Shown: positions 34,231 through 42,075 of the stretch, in pieces | How positions within the stretch are numbered: the first letter of the stretch is position 1 | Layout of the letters: each line of letters starts with the position of its first letter | Translations under genes and position numbers: made by a program | Notes under the pieces: model-generated | Seen by the model: only the letters and a program-made list of their open reading frames with translations | The model's database searches: none | Told to the model about the DNA's origin: nothing | DNA from: CAMXAS01 sp964442435 | Lineage (GTDB): Bacteria > Bacteroidota > Bacteroidia > Bacteroidales > P3 | NCBI GenBank assembly: GCA_964442435.1 | Contig: CAYTZG010000006.1 | Coordinates: 1 to 64,000 of the forward strand | DNA length: 64,000 nucleotides | Direction of reading: 5' to 3'

Positions 34231-34261
34231 TTTGTTTTGCGCTCATATTGCACTATCTTTG
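34231..34261 (+). promoter_or_regulatory. Promoter of lpxD-truB
   Basis: -33 TTTG at 34231-34234, a 19-base spacer and -7 box TATCTTTG at 34254-34261. The lpxD ATG is 26 bases further on. Confidence 0.75.
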
Positions 34262-34287
34262 CTGAACCATCTAAAACAAAAAGCCTT

Positions 34288-35319
34288 ATGCTGAAATTCA
34301 CGCTATCCCAAATCGCACAAGCGGTAGGTGGTACCGTAGAGGGTGATGCCGCTGCCGAAATCTTTACCGTTTGCAAAATCGAAGAGGGCTGCCCGGGCGG
34401 CCTCAGCTTCCTGGCCAACCCCAAATACACGCATTATATCTACGAGACCAAAGCGACGGCCGTGTTGGTCAACGCCGACTTCGTGCCGGAACAACCGGTG
34501 CCCGCCGCCCTAATCCGTGTGGAAAACGCCTATCAGGCTTTCGCCAAACTGTTGGCGTTCTATAACGAACATACGATGCCGGCCGAGGGCGTTTCCTCTT
34601 TGGCCTTCATTGACCCGACCGCCAAAATCGGCGAGCACGTGTATATCGGCGAATTCGCCGTCATCGCGGCGGGCTGCGAAATCGGCGACGGCGTCAAGAT
34701 ATTCCCGCACTGCTACATCGGCGCGCACAACCATATCGGCGCAGGCACGGTGCTGAACGCCGGCGTCAAGGTCTATGCCGGCAACCAAATCGGCAAAAAC
34801 TGCGTCATCCACGCCGGCGCGGTCATCGGCGCGGACGGCTTCGGCTTCGCACCCAACAACGGCAGCTACGAAAAGATTCCGCAGACGGGACACGTCGTGT
34901 TGGAAGACAATGTGGAAATAGGCGCGAACACCTGTGTGGACAAGGCCACGATCGGCGCCACGATTATCCATGAGGGCGTCAAACTGGACAACCTGATTCA
35001 AATCGGCCACAACGTCGTGGTGGGCAAAAACACCGTCATGGCTTCGCAGGTCGGCGTGGCCGGCTCTACGAAAGTGGGTGAGAACTGTATGTTCGGCGGG
35101 CAGGTCGGCGTGGCCGGCCACGTGCAAATCGCCAACGGCGTCATGCTCGGCGCCCAGAGCGGCGCCCCCGGCTCCATCCGCAAGGAAGGCGCGGTATTGC
35201 TCGGCGCGCCCCCCATCGACGTGGAGATTTTCCGCCGTTCCTCGGTTCACTTCAAGAACCTCGACAAGATTGTCAAACGCTTAGACGAGCTGGAAAAGAA
35301 ACTTGGAGACGCCCGATAA
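34288..35319 (+). CDS. lpxD: UDP-3-O-acylglucosamine N-acyltransferase
   Basis: A 343-residue lipid A biosynthesis enzyme that adds the N-linked 3-hydroxyacyl chain. The N-terminal uridine-binding domain ends with the ENAYQAFAKLLAFY motif. A long left-handed parallel beta-helix of hexapeptide repeats follows (about residues 100-310), with the catalytic histidine region LIQIGHNVVVG, and a C-terminal helix. The ATG at 34288 was chosen because it starts right after the promoter and gives the family N-terminus. In many Bacteroidota lpxC/fabZ and lpxA follow, but here truB overlaps its end by 17 bases. Confidence 0.95.
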   Translation: MLKFTLSQIAQAVGGTVEGDAAAEIFTVCKIEEGCPGGLSFLANPKYTHYIYETKATAVLVNADFVPEQPVPAALIRVENAYQAFAKLLAFYNEHTMPAEGVSSLAFIDPTAKIGEHVYIGEFAVIAAGCEIGDGVKIFPHCYIGAHNHIGAGTVLNAGVKVYAGNQIGKNCVIHAGAVIGADGFGFAPNNGSYEKIPQTGHVVLEDNVEIGANTCVDKATIGATIIHEGVKLDNLIQIGHNVVVGKNTVMASQVGVAGSTKVGENCMFGGQVGVAGHVQIANGVMLGAQSGAPGSIRKEGAVLLGAPPIDVEIFRRSSVHFKNLDKIVKRLDELEKKLGDAR

Positions 35320-35983
35320 CGAACTGGAAGCCGGCCGCGCGCTGCTTATCGACAAGCCCTACACCTGGACTTCGTTCGACGTCGTGGGCAAGGTGCGGGT
35401 TTGGGCCAAACGCCGGTGCGGCAAGAAAATCAAGGTCGGCCACGCGGGCACGTTGGACCCCTTGGCCACGGGCCTGTTGATTGTTTGCACGGGCAAGTTC
35501 ACGAAACGCATCGAGGAATTTCAGGCGCAGGAAAAAGAATACACGGGCACGTTCATGCTGGGCAGCACGACGCCGAGTTTCGATTTGGAAACGGAACCCG
35601 TGCCCGGCGGCCCTTACGGACACCTGCAGCCGCAAGACCTGCAAGCCGCGGCCGAACGGCTGAGCGGCCTGCAGCAACAGGTGCCGCCCGTTTTCTCGGC
35701 CATCAAGGTCGGCGGCAAAAAAGCCTACGAATACGCCCGCAAGGACAAGGAAGTCGTATTGCAACCCAAGCCGATTACGGTTTATACGTTTGAGTTGACG
35801 CGCATCGCGTTGCCCGAAGTGGATTTCCGCATCGTGTGCAGCAAGGGCACGTATATCCGCGCTTTGGCGCGGGATTTCGGCGAGCTGTTGGGTTGCGGCG
35901 CCCATCTGACGGCGCTCCGCCGCACGCGCATCGGGACGTTCGACGTGCGCGACGCCATTTCCCCGCTGGATTTACCGCTTTGA
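35303..35983 (+). CDS. truB: tRNA pseudouridine synthase B
   Basis: A 226-residue TruB making pseudouridine 55 in the T loop of tRNAs. The catalytic motif KVGHAGTLDPLATGLL holds the active-site aspartate, with QVPPVFSAIKVGGKKAYEYAR as the second family signature and SKGTYIRALARDFGE as the third. The C-terminal PUA-like extension of longer TruB proteins is missing, as in other Bacteroidota. It starts inside the lpxD 3' end. Confidence 0.95.
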   Translation: METPDNELEAGRALLIDKPYTWTSFDVVGKVRVWAKRRCGKKIKVGHAGTLDPLATGLLIVCTGKFTKRIEEFQAQEKEYTGTFMLGSTTPSFDLETEPVPGGPYGHLQPQDLQAAAERLSGLQQQVPPVFSAIKVGGKKAYEYARKDKEVVLQPKPITVYTFELTRIALPEVDFRIVCSKGTYIRALARDFGELLGCGAHLTALRRTRIGTFDVRDAISPLDLPL

Positions 35984-36010
35984 CTTTTTCACTTAATTTT
36001 CTTATATTTG
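35979..36010 (+). promoter_or_regulatory. Promoter of queA
   Basis: -33 TTTG at 35979-35982, overlapping the truB stop codon; 20-base spacer; -7 box TATATTTG at 36003-36010. Confidence 0.75.
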
Positions 36011-36055
36011 CCGCCTTTTTAACAAGCGTGTTCAAAATCCATAAACTTACTGATT

Positions 36056-37111
36056 ATGAAACTTTCACAGTTCAACTATACCCTCCCCAAGGAACTGATC
36101 GCCGACAAGCCGTGTACCGACCGCGACGAATGCAAGCTCATGGTCGTAGATCGGAAAAAGCAGAAAATTGAACACAAGACCTTCAAGGACATCCTCAAAT
36201 ATTTCAACGAGGGCGACGTCTTCGTCATGAACAATACGCGCGTCTTCCCCGCCCGTCTTTGCGGCGAAAAGGAAAAGACCGGCGCGCAAATCACGGTGTT
36301 CCTGTTGCACGAACTCAACCGCGAATCGTTGCTGTGGGACGTTTTCGTCGATCCCGCCCGCAAAATCCGTATCGGCAACAAGCTGTATTTCGGCGAGAAC
36401 GACGAACTCGTGGCCGAAGTCATCGACAATACGACTTCGCGCGGCAGAACGCTGCGCTTTCTGTACGACGGCTCATACGAGAATTTCAAGAGTCTGATTT
36501 ACAAACTCGGTGAAACGCCGTTGCCCGAACACATCCTCAAAGTGCGCTCCATAGAGCCCGAAGACGCGGAACGTTACCAAACGGTCTATGCCACGGAAGA
36601 GGGCGCGGTCATGGCCCCGACGGCCGGCCTGCACTTCAGCAAAAGCCTGATGAAACGCCTTGAAATCAAAGGCATCGACACGGCTTTCATGACCCTGCAC
36701 TGCAGCCTGGGCAACACGCGCAACATCGACGTGGAAGACCTGAGCAAGCACAAGGTGGACTCGGAACGGCTGATTATCCCGGACAAGACGGTGCAAATCG
36801 TCAACCAAGCCAAGGAGCAGAAGAAAAAAGTCGTGGCCGTGGGCACGACCGTGATGAAAGGCATGGAGACCTCGGTCAACATCGACGGCTTCCTCAAGGC
36901 CTATGACGGCTGGACGAACAAATTCATCTTCCCGCCCTATGACTTCCACGTGGCCAACGCGATGATCACGAACTTCCACCAACCGTTCTCGGCTTTGATG
37001 ATGATGGTGTGCGCCTTTGGCGGTTACGACCTGATTATGAAAGCCTATCAGGAAGCCGTGGATAAGAAATACAAATTCCTGACGTTCGGCGACGCCATGT
37101 TGATTCTGTAG
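36056..37111 (+). CDS. queA: tRNA preQ1(34) S-adenosylmethionine ribosyltransferase-isomerase QueA
   Basis: A 351-residue enzyme that transfers the ribosyl part of S-adenosylmethionine to preQ1 at tRNA position 34, on the way to queuosine. The start KLSQFNYTLPKELIADKP, the NNTRVFPARL segment, TAGLHFSKSL, and NAMITNFHQPFSALMMMVCA are all diagnostic. ispD-ruvC begins 16 bases after its stop and is likely co-transcribed. Confidence 0.96.
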   Translation: MKLSQFNYTLPKELIADKPCTDRDECKLMVVDRKKQKIEHKTFKDILKYFNEGDVFVMNNTRVFPARLCGEKEKTGAQITVFLLHELNRESLLWDVFVDPARKIRIGNKLYFGENDELVAEVIDNTTSRGRTLRFLYDGSYENFKSLIYKLGETPLPEHILKVRSIEPEDAERYQTVYATEEGAVMAPTAGLHFSKSLMKRLEIKGIDTAFMTLHCSLGNTRNIDVEDLSKHKVDSERLIIPDKTVQIVNQAKEQKKKVVAVGTTVMKGMETSVNIDGFLKAYDGWTNKFIFPPYDFHVANAMITNFHQPFSALMMMVCAFGGYDLIMKAYQEAVDKKYKFLTFGDAMLIL

Positions 37112-37127
37112 CCGATTCGTGCGCGCC

Positions 37128-38540
37128 ATGAAAGCACCGACGTGTTTGGCCGTCATCGTAGCCGGCGGCAAGGGTTTGCGGTTGGATCCCAAACATCCCA
37201 AGCAATACCTGCCGTTGGCTGGCAAACCGGTTTTGGTGCATACGCTCGAACGCTTTTACGACAGCCATCTGTTTGACCACGCCGTGGTCGTATTGCCCGC
37301 CGCCGATGTGGCCGCGTGGCCGGAACTCTGCACGCGATACGGACTGAACCGCGGCTTTTTCGAAGCCGTGGCCGGCGGCGCGACGCGCTTCGACTCGGTG
37401 GGCGCCGGCCTGCAGGCCCTGTTGCAGGCCTATGGCGACGGCCAAACCTGCGGCAACGACATTTGGGTGGCCGTGCACGATGGCGTGCGGCCGCTTGTGG
37501 ATACGGATTTCCTTAAAACCTGTTTGGACGCGGCTTTCCGCCACGGCAATGCCGTTCCGGCGCTCCCGCCCGTGGAGACGTTCCGATACGTCGAAGCCGC
37601 GCCGACCGACCTTTCCGCTTCCAACCGTCCGATAGACCGCCACAGCCTGCGCAGTTTGCAGACACCGCAATGCGCCGGACTGGCGCGGCTTGGCGCGGCC
37701 TGGCGTCGCGCCGCCGACCGTCCCGAGGCCGAACGCGCCGACCGCTTTACCGACGAAGCCACGGTGCTGGAATTCGCGGGCGACCGCATCCACCTTTGCG
37801 AAGGCTCGGCCTTCAATATCAAAATCACGCGGCCGGCCGACCTGACATGGGCGGAGACCGTGCTGACGGGCACCCGGGCCGGCGACAAGGGCAACCGCAC
37901 GGACAAGCCCGCTACCGCCAAAACCATTTTGGGCATAGACCCCGGCACGATGCTGATGGGCTTCGGGCTTGTGGAAGCCTGCGGCTCCCGCATCACCCAT
38001 ATCGACATGGGCGTCTTGGATTTGCGCCGCGAGGAAGACCCGCTCGTCAAACTCAACCGCATCCACGACGAAGTGAACCGCCTCATCGACCGCTACCACC
38101 CGGACGCCCTGTCCATCGAAGCCCCGTTCTACGGCAAAAACCCGCAGTCGCTCATCAAGCTCGGCCGCGCCCAAGGCGTCGCCATCGCCGCCGCCATGGC
38201 CCGCGGGCTACGTGTGTTCGAATACGCGCCGCTCCGCATCAAGCAGTCCATTACCGGCAACGGCAACGCCTCCAAAGAACAGGTCTGCCAGATGCTGTTC
38301 CGCATCCTGAACCTGAGCGGCGACCGTCCCAAACACTTGGATGCGACCGATGCCTTGGGCGCGGCCGTATGCCACGCGCTCCAAAACCGCTTCGAAGACT
38401 TGGCGCCGGCCGCCACCCTGCCCGCCGGCCTCAAGGCCTTGCGCGCCACCGGTGTCGGTCACAAGGCCGGCGCCGGGCATAAAAAAAAGCCCTCCTCGTG
38501 GGAGAGCTTTCTCAATCAACATCCCGACCGCGTCAAATAG
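37128..38540 (+). CDS. IspD-RuvC fusion: MEP cytidylyltransferase joined to Holliday junction resolvase
   Basis: One uninterrupted 470-codon frame encodes two complete enzymes. Residues 1-245 are IspD, which forms CDP-methylerythritol in isoprenoid synthesis: AVIVAGGKGLRL, HPKQYLPLAGKPV, VHDGVRPLVD, LQTPQ and EGSAFNIKITRPADL. A short charged linker (about 247-264) leads to RuvC, with TILGIDPGTMLMGFGLVE and all four catalytic acids: Asp271, Glu331 (SIEAPFYGKN), Asp405 and Asp408 (LDATDALGAA). RuvC cuts four-way DNA junctions left by RuvAB. ATG 37128 is preferred to a GTG at 37119. Such a pairing of enzymes from unrelated pathways is not a family arrangement known to me. Confidence 0.93.
   Translation: MKAPTCLAVIVAGGKGLRLDPKHPKQYLPLAGKPVLVHTLERFYDSHLFDHAVVVLPAADVAAWPELCTRYGLNRGFFEAVAGGATRFDSVGAGLQALLQAYGDGQTCGNDIWVAVHDGVRPLVDTDFLKTCLDAAFRHGNAVPALPPVETFRYVEAAPTDLSASNRPIDRHSLRSLQTPQCAGLARLGAAWRRAADRPEAERADRFTDEATVLEFAGDRIHLCEGSAFNIKITRPADLTWAETVLTGTRAGDKGNRTDKPATAKTILGIDPGTMLMGFGLVEACGSRITHIDMGVLDLRREEDPLVKLNRIHDEVNRLIDRYHPDALSIEAPFYGKNPQSLIKLGRAQGVAIAAAMARGLRVFEYAPLRIKQSITGNGNASKEQVCQMLFRILNLSGDRPKHLDATDALGAAVCHALQNRFEDLAPAATLPAGLKALRATGVGHKAGAGHKKKPSSWESFLNQHPDRVK
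38481..38510 (-). terminator. Terminator of the greA-HIT transcript, inside the ruvC 3' end
   Basis: On the minus strand AAAGCTCTCC and GGAGGGCTTT form a stem with one mismatch, then a run of eight T (38488-38481). It lies within the coding end of the convergent ispD-ruvC gene, about 50 bases past the HIT-gene stop. Confidence 0.75.
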
Positions 38541-38561
38541 GCGGCGGGGCAACCTTTGCGG

Positions 38562-38954
38562 TTAGAGCTTCGAAGCTATCGCGGCCGCCAATGCCTTGAA
38601 CTCCGCTTCCGACAGTTGCAGTTTTTCCTTACGGAAATCGATGTCGTTGACGCCGTGAATCGGCACCAAGTGGATATGCGCGTGCGGCACTTCCAGCCCG
38701 ATGACGCTCATACCGATTTTAGGCGCCGGGCAAACCTGAATCAAGGCCTTCGACACTTTCTTGGCGAACGCCATCAGATGTCCCAGTTCCTCATCGCTCA
38801 AATCGAAGATATAATCGACCTCCCGTTTGGGCACGACGAGCGTATGCCCCTTGGCTATCGGCGAAATATCCAAAAACGCGAACGCGTGTTCGTTCTCGCC
38901 TATCTTATAACAGGGAATCTCGCCCGCGATGATTTTAGAAAAGATGGTGGCCAT
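38562..38954 (-). CDS. HIT family nucleotide hydrolase
   Basis: A 130-residue histidine-triad protein of the HINT type, which removes groups from nucleoside phosphates such as AMP-lysine. The triad is HAHIHLVP near residue 95, and KIIAGEIPCYKI at the N-terminus plus KGHTLVVPKREV are the other family blocks. It starts 25 bases after the greA stop and is convergent with ispD-ruvC. The natural substrate is uncertain. Confidence 0.95.
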   Translation of the reverse strand: MATIFSKIIAGEIPCYKIGENEHAFAFLDISPIAKGHTLVVPKREVDYIFDLSDEELGHLMAFAKKVSKALIQVCPAPKIGMSVIGLEVPHAHIHLVPIHGVNDIDFRKEKLQLSEAEFKALAAAIASKL

Positions 38955-38979
38955 ATCCGTATTGTTTTAACGTTCAACC

Positions 38980-39453
38980 TTAGCGTGAAATCTCCGTGAT
39001 TTCGAACGGAATCGTGCCGGCGGGCACCGTGATGTCCACCTTGTCGCCGACACTCTTGCCCAACAGCCCTTGGGCGATGGGCGAACTGACGGAAATCTTG
39101 CCCGTCTTCAAATCCGCCTCGTTTTCGGGCACGATGGTATAAGTCATCTGCGCGCCGTTCTTCAGGTTCTTGATTTTGACGACCGACAGCAGCAACACTT
39201 TGGACATATCCAGTTTGGATTCGTCCAAAAGCCGCGCATTGGCCAGCTCCTGCTGCAACTTGGAAATCTTGAGCTCGCACAGCCCCTGCGCCTCCTTGGC
39301 GGCGTCGTACTCGGCGTTTTCCGACAAGTCACCCTTGTCGCGCGCCTCCGCAATTTGCTTGGAGATACTGGGACGCTCCACCTTGATGAGATGATCCAGT
39401 TCATCCCGCAGCTTCTGCAAGCCTTCCTTACTATAATACTTAATCTGTGCCAT
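38980..39453 (-). CDS. greA: Transcription elongation factor GreA
   Basis: A 157-residue factor that rescues backtracked RNA polymerase by promoting transcript cleavage. The N-terminal coiled coil holds the tip motif GDLSENAEYDAAKE with the acidic residues that reach the active centre. The C-terminal FKBP-like domain (VSSPIAQGLLGKSVGDKVDI) binds polymerase. The ATG at 39453 matches the family N-terminus (AQIKYYSKEGLQKL). Confidence 0.97.
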   Translation of the reverse strand: MAQIKYYSKEGLQKLRDELDHLIKVERPSISKQIAEARDKGDLSENAEYDAAKEAQGLCELKISKLQQELANARLLDESKLDMSKVLLLSVVKIKNLKNGAQMTYTIVPENEADLKTGKISVSSPIAQGLLGKSVGDKVDITVPAGTIPFEITEISR

Positions 39454-39531
39454 CGCGCTATACGTTATAAATGAAAAACAAAAAACCCCCGCGAATCCAT
39501 CGCAGAGGCGTACAACACTAAAATAACGCCA

Positions 39532-39539
39532 CAAAGGTA
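39532..39539 (-). promoter_or_regulatory. -7 box for greA-HIT
   Basis: Minus-strand TACCTTTG, matching TAnnTTTG, about 80 bases before the greA ATG. Confidence 0.55.
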
Positions 39540-39554
39540 CGCTTTTTTTTTGAA

Positions 39555-39586
39555 TTTGCGAATCTCTCGGTTTTTATCTAATTTTG
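39555..39586 (+). promoter_or_regulatory. Promoter of the Rieske-like lipoprotein gene
   Basis: -33 TTTG at 39555-39558, 20-base spacer, -7 box TAATTTTG at 39579-39586. The ATG at 39594 follows after only seven bases, so the transcript would be almost leaderless. Confidence 0.65.
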
Positions 39587-39593
39587 AAGCATC

Positions 39594-40082
39594 ATGAAGG
39601 GGTTGTTTCTCTGTCCTGCCGTCCGTCGCGGCGCGCTCATCGCTTGGGTGGCCATCGCCGCGGCCCTGTTCTGCGGCTGTCCCGGCCCGGACGAGTTCCG
39701 CAAGGTACCGGTGCCGCCCGTGCAACTCCGCATCTACCCCTACGGCATGGACAACGAACTGGGTCCCGTCGGCAACTACAAGCTGTTTCCCAACTACGGC
39801 TACGCCGGCATCATCGTCTATCACTTCACCGAAACCGAATACATGGCCTACGACCTGGCCTGCCCGAACGATTACGAATACGGTTGCAAGGTGACGTATC
39901 ATCCCGAACGGTTGCAGCTGCTCTGCGAGGGTTGTCCTACCTGCAAGGACTGCAAAAACGGCTGCGGCACGGTGTACAGCATACTGACGGGCTTTCCCGA
40001 AGAAGGCCACCTGCCCAATCCGCTCCACATTTACTCGACCGATTGGCACCCCGCGGAACAATGCCTGTTGGTCTATAATTAA
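39594..40082 (+). CDS. Cysteine-rich lipoprotein, Rieske-like
   Basis: A 162-residue protein with a lipoprotein signal ending in FCGC (Cys29 lipidated), so it is membrane-anchored. The body follows the outline of small Rieske-like Bacteroidota lipoproteins: AYDLACPNDYEYGCKV, then a second ligand-type loop and PLHIY. The His ligands of a classic [2Fe-2S] Rieske centre are absent. The second loop is a cysteine cluster, Cys111, 114, 117, 120 and 124, spaced C-x2-C-x2-C-x2-C-x3-C like ferredoxins. A metal or Fe-S centre is possible but unproven. It lies upstream of the T9SS operon. Confidence 0.65.
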   Translation: MKGLFLCPAVRRGALIAWVAIAAALFCGCPGPDEFRKVPVPPVQLRIYPYGMDNELGPVGNYKLFPNYGYAGIIVYHFTETEYMAYDLACPNDYEYGCKVTYHPERLQLLCEGCPTCKDCKNGCGTVYSILTGFPEEGHLPNPLHIYSTDWHPAEQCLLVYN

Positions 40083-40106
40083 CTGAACATCAAAACCTAT
40101 TATACC

Positions 40107-40883
40107 ATGAAAAGAATCCTTTTTTCCGTCTTGGCCCTCTGCGGCCTCTCGGCCGGCCTGTTCGGCCAGGCTTCCATCACGTTGCGGGACGGCAGCCTCA
40201 AGAAACTGACGCAAGAAGAGCAGGACAGCATCGTGTTCGTCACCCCCACGTTTACGAACGGCACCGTTTTGTTCCGCAACGGCCAACGCAGTCAAGCCGA
40301 AATGAACTACAACTGCTACAGCCAACAGTTGCTGTTCAAACAGCAGAACGCCAAGGGCGAGATTGATATCCTCAGCGTTTCCAATATGCCCGACATCCTG
40401 ATGGTTTCCATCGCCGACATGACGTTTATGCCCGTGGGCAACTCGCTGGCGGAAATATTGGTGGACGACCGCGTTTCGTTGCTCTCCGCGCGCAAGGTAT
40501 CCAGTACGGAAAAGAAAACCGGCGGCTACGGCACGGGCGGCAATACGGCGGCCATCAGCAACCTGACGAGCTTTGACGGCGGCACGGCCGTTTCGCAAAC
40601 CGGCACCGCCGACGGCGGCACGACGACGCACGCCACTTCCGGCGCCGGCGCGGGCCTCGACCGGAGCGCGTTCGGCCCCAACTCCATCCTGACCGTAAGC
40701 ACGCGGCTCTTCCTCATGAAAGACATGAAAATCATCCCGCTCACGAAGAAGAATCTGTTGAAAACCTTTCCCAAAAGCGGCGCTTTCATCGAACGCTATT
40801 TCGAGCTCAACAAGGTGGATTTGGCCGATGCCGAACAGATGACGACGCTCATAGGCCTCTGTCTGAACGAAGAAAAGAAATAA
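40107..40883 (+). CDS. Exported protein of unknown function
   Basis: A 258-residue protein with a signal peptide ending LFGQA. Residues 22-130 look like a beta-rich domain (VLFRNGQRSQAEMNYNCYSQ, FMPVGNSLAEIL). A low-complexity Gly/Ser/Thr/Ala linker (about 135-190) leads to a helical C-terminal part (LFLMKDMKIIPLTKKNLLKTF, KVDLADAEQMTTLIGLC). I do not recognise the family. It follows the Rieske-like gene by 24 bases and is probably in the same transcript, ending at a terminator before porP. Confidence 0.75.
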   Translation: MKRILFSVLALCGLSAGLFGQASITLRDGSLKKLTQEEQDSIVFVTPTFTNGTVLFRNGQRSQAEMNYNCYSQQLLFKQQNAKGEIDILSVSNMPDILMVSIADMTFMPVGNSLAEILVDDRVSLLSARKVSSTEKKTGGYGTGGNTAAISNLTSFDGGTAVSQTGTADGGTTTHATSGAGAGLDRSAFGPNSILTVSTRLFLMKDMKIIPLTKKNLLKTFPKSGAFIERYFELNKVDLADAEQMTTLIGLCLNEEKK

Positions 40884-40923
40884 CGGCCGAAGGGTTTCTA
40901 CCTTTACTTCAAGGTCTATTATG

Positions 40924-40953
40924 AAAAAGGCGCCCCCATATGGAGCGCCTTTT
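40924..40953 (+). terminator. Terminator before the T9SS operon
   Basis: AAAAGGCGC pairs with GCGCCTTTT around a CCCCATATGGA loop, ending in T. It separates the exported-protein gene from porP. Confidence 0.8.
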
Positions 40954-40964
40954 CTGTTAAAAAC

Positions 40965-40995
40965 TTGAAATTATTCTTAAAATTTCCTAACTTTG
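40965..40995 (+). promoter_or_regulatory. Promoter of porP-porK-porL-porM-porN
   Basis: TTG at 40965-40967, 20-base spacer, -7 box TAACTTTG at 40988-40995. The leader to the porP ATG is about 75 bases. Confidence 0.7.
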
Positions 40996-41074
40996 TGCGT
41001 TTAACGGGGATTATCCCCCCTTGAATCTCTGTGCCTTGCAACAGCAAATACACAGTGATTCAATATTTTGTATT

Positions 41075-42046
41075 ATGAGAAAACACGCCTTGAAATTCGT
41101 TTTGGGTGGTTGCCTCGTTTTGGCGGCCGGTATCCCAGTCGGATTACAAGCGCAACAAAACGCACAGTTTACGCAATATATGCTCAATACGCTGTCATAT
41201 AACCCCGGTTTCGCCGGCCTGTCCAACGGGCTGTGCGCGTCCGCATTGTATCGGCAGCAATGGGGCAATATCTACGACGGCAGCGGCGAGAGCAAGACCC
41301 GCGTATCGCCTTGGGACGTGCTCGTCTTGGTGGATGCGCCCGTCAAGGTTTTGAAAGGCGCGCTGAGCATGGAAATCCTGTCGGACAACATCGGCTATTT
41401 CAGCGATGTCACGGTCAAGTTCGGTTACGCCTACCACCTGCAGACCTCGTTCGGCAAAATCGGCTTGGGCGTGCAGGGCGTACTGCTGAACAAGAAAGCC
41501 AAGTACAGCGAATTCAAGCCTGAAAACGCCGCCGACCCCGTGCTGTCGGGCAAAAGCGACGAGAGCGCTTTCTTCGGCGACGTTTCGGTGGGCGCTTACC
41601 TACAGGGCTCGCGCGACTATTTCGTCGGCGTGTCGGTCAGCAACATCATCCCGCAGCGCAACGAGGATATGGGCTACCGCGTACAAGGGCCGCTCATGAG
41701 CGTAAACGGCGGCTACAATTTCGGATTCCCGTCTCTGCCCAAGGTGCAGTTCACGGCCACGGGATTCCTGCAGACCGACTTCAAGGCCGTGGATTGGAGT
41801 TTGAGTGCGTTGGCCACCTTCAACCGGCTGTTCTGGACGGGACTTTCGTTCCGCATGGACGCCGTTTCGGTGCTGGCCGGCATCAACATAATGAAAATCC
41901 GTATCGGCGTGGCATACGACATAGCCACGACCAGACTGATCAAGGCCTCCGCCATGGGCGGCAGCCTGGAAGTATTCGTCAAATACTGTTTCAATCTGGA
42001 CGTGGATAAGGTCAATACCGAATATAAAAACGCCCGATACCTTTAA
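41075..42046 (+). CDS. porP: T9SS outer-membrane protein PorP/SprF
   Basis: A 323-residue outer-membrane beta-barrel with a signal peptide ending LQAQ. The start QNAQFTQYMLNTLSYNPGFAG is the PorP/SprF signature, and the family ending with transmembrane strands (SLEVFVKYCFNLD) is intact. In T9SS it helps present SprA cargo or anchor the PorE/PorK complex. It is first in the T9SS operon. ATG 41075 was chosen for the signal peptide; the upstream ATG in frame gives an unlikely N-terminus. Confidence 0.93.
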   Translation: MRKHALKFVLGGCLVLAAGIPVGLQAQQNAQFTQYMLNTLSYNPGFAGLSNGLCASALYRQQWGNIYDGSGESKTRVSPWDVLVLVDAPVKVLKGALSMEILSDNIGYFSDVTVKFGYAYHLQTSFGKIGLGVQGVLLNKKAKYSEFKPENAADPVLSGKSDESAFFGDVSVGAYLQGSRDYFVGVSVSNIIPQRNEDMGYRVQGPLMSVNGGYNFGFPSLPKVQFTATGFLQTDFKAVDWSLSALATFNRLFWTGLSFRMDAVSVLAGINIMKIRIGVAYDIATTRLIKASAMGGSLEVFVKYCFNLDVDKVNTEYKNARYL

Positions 42047-42075
42047 TGTGTAATTTTAAATACGTTCATATACCT

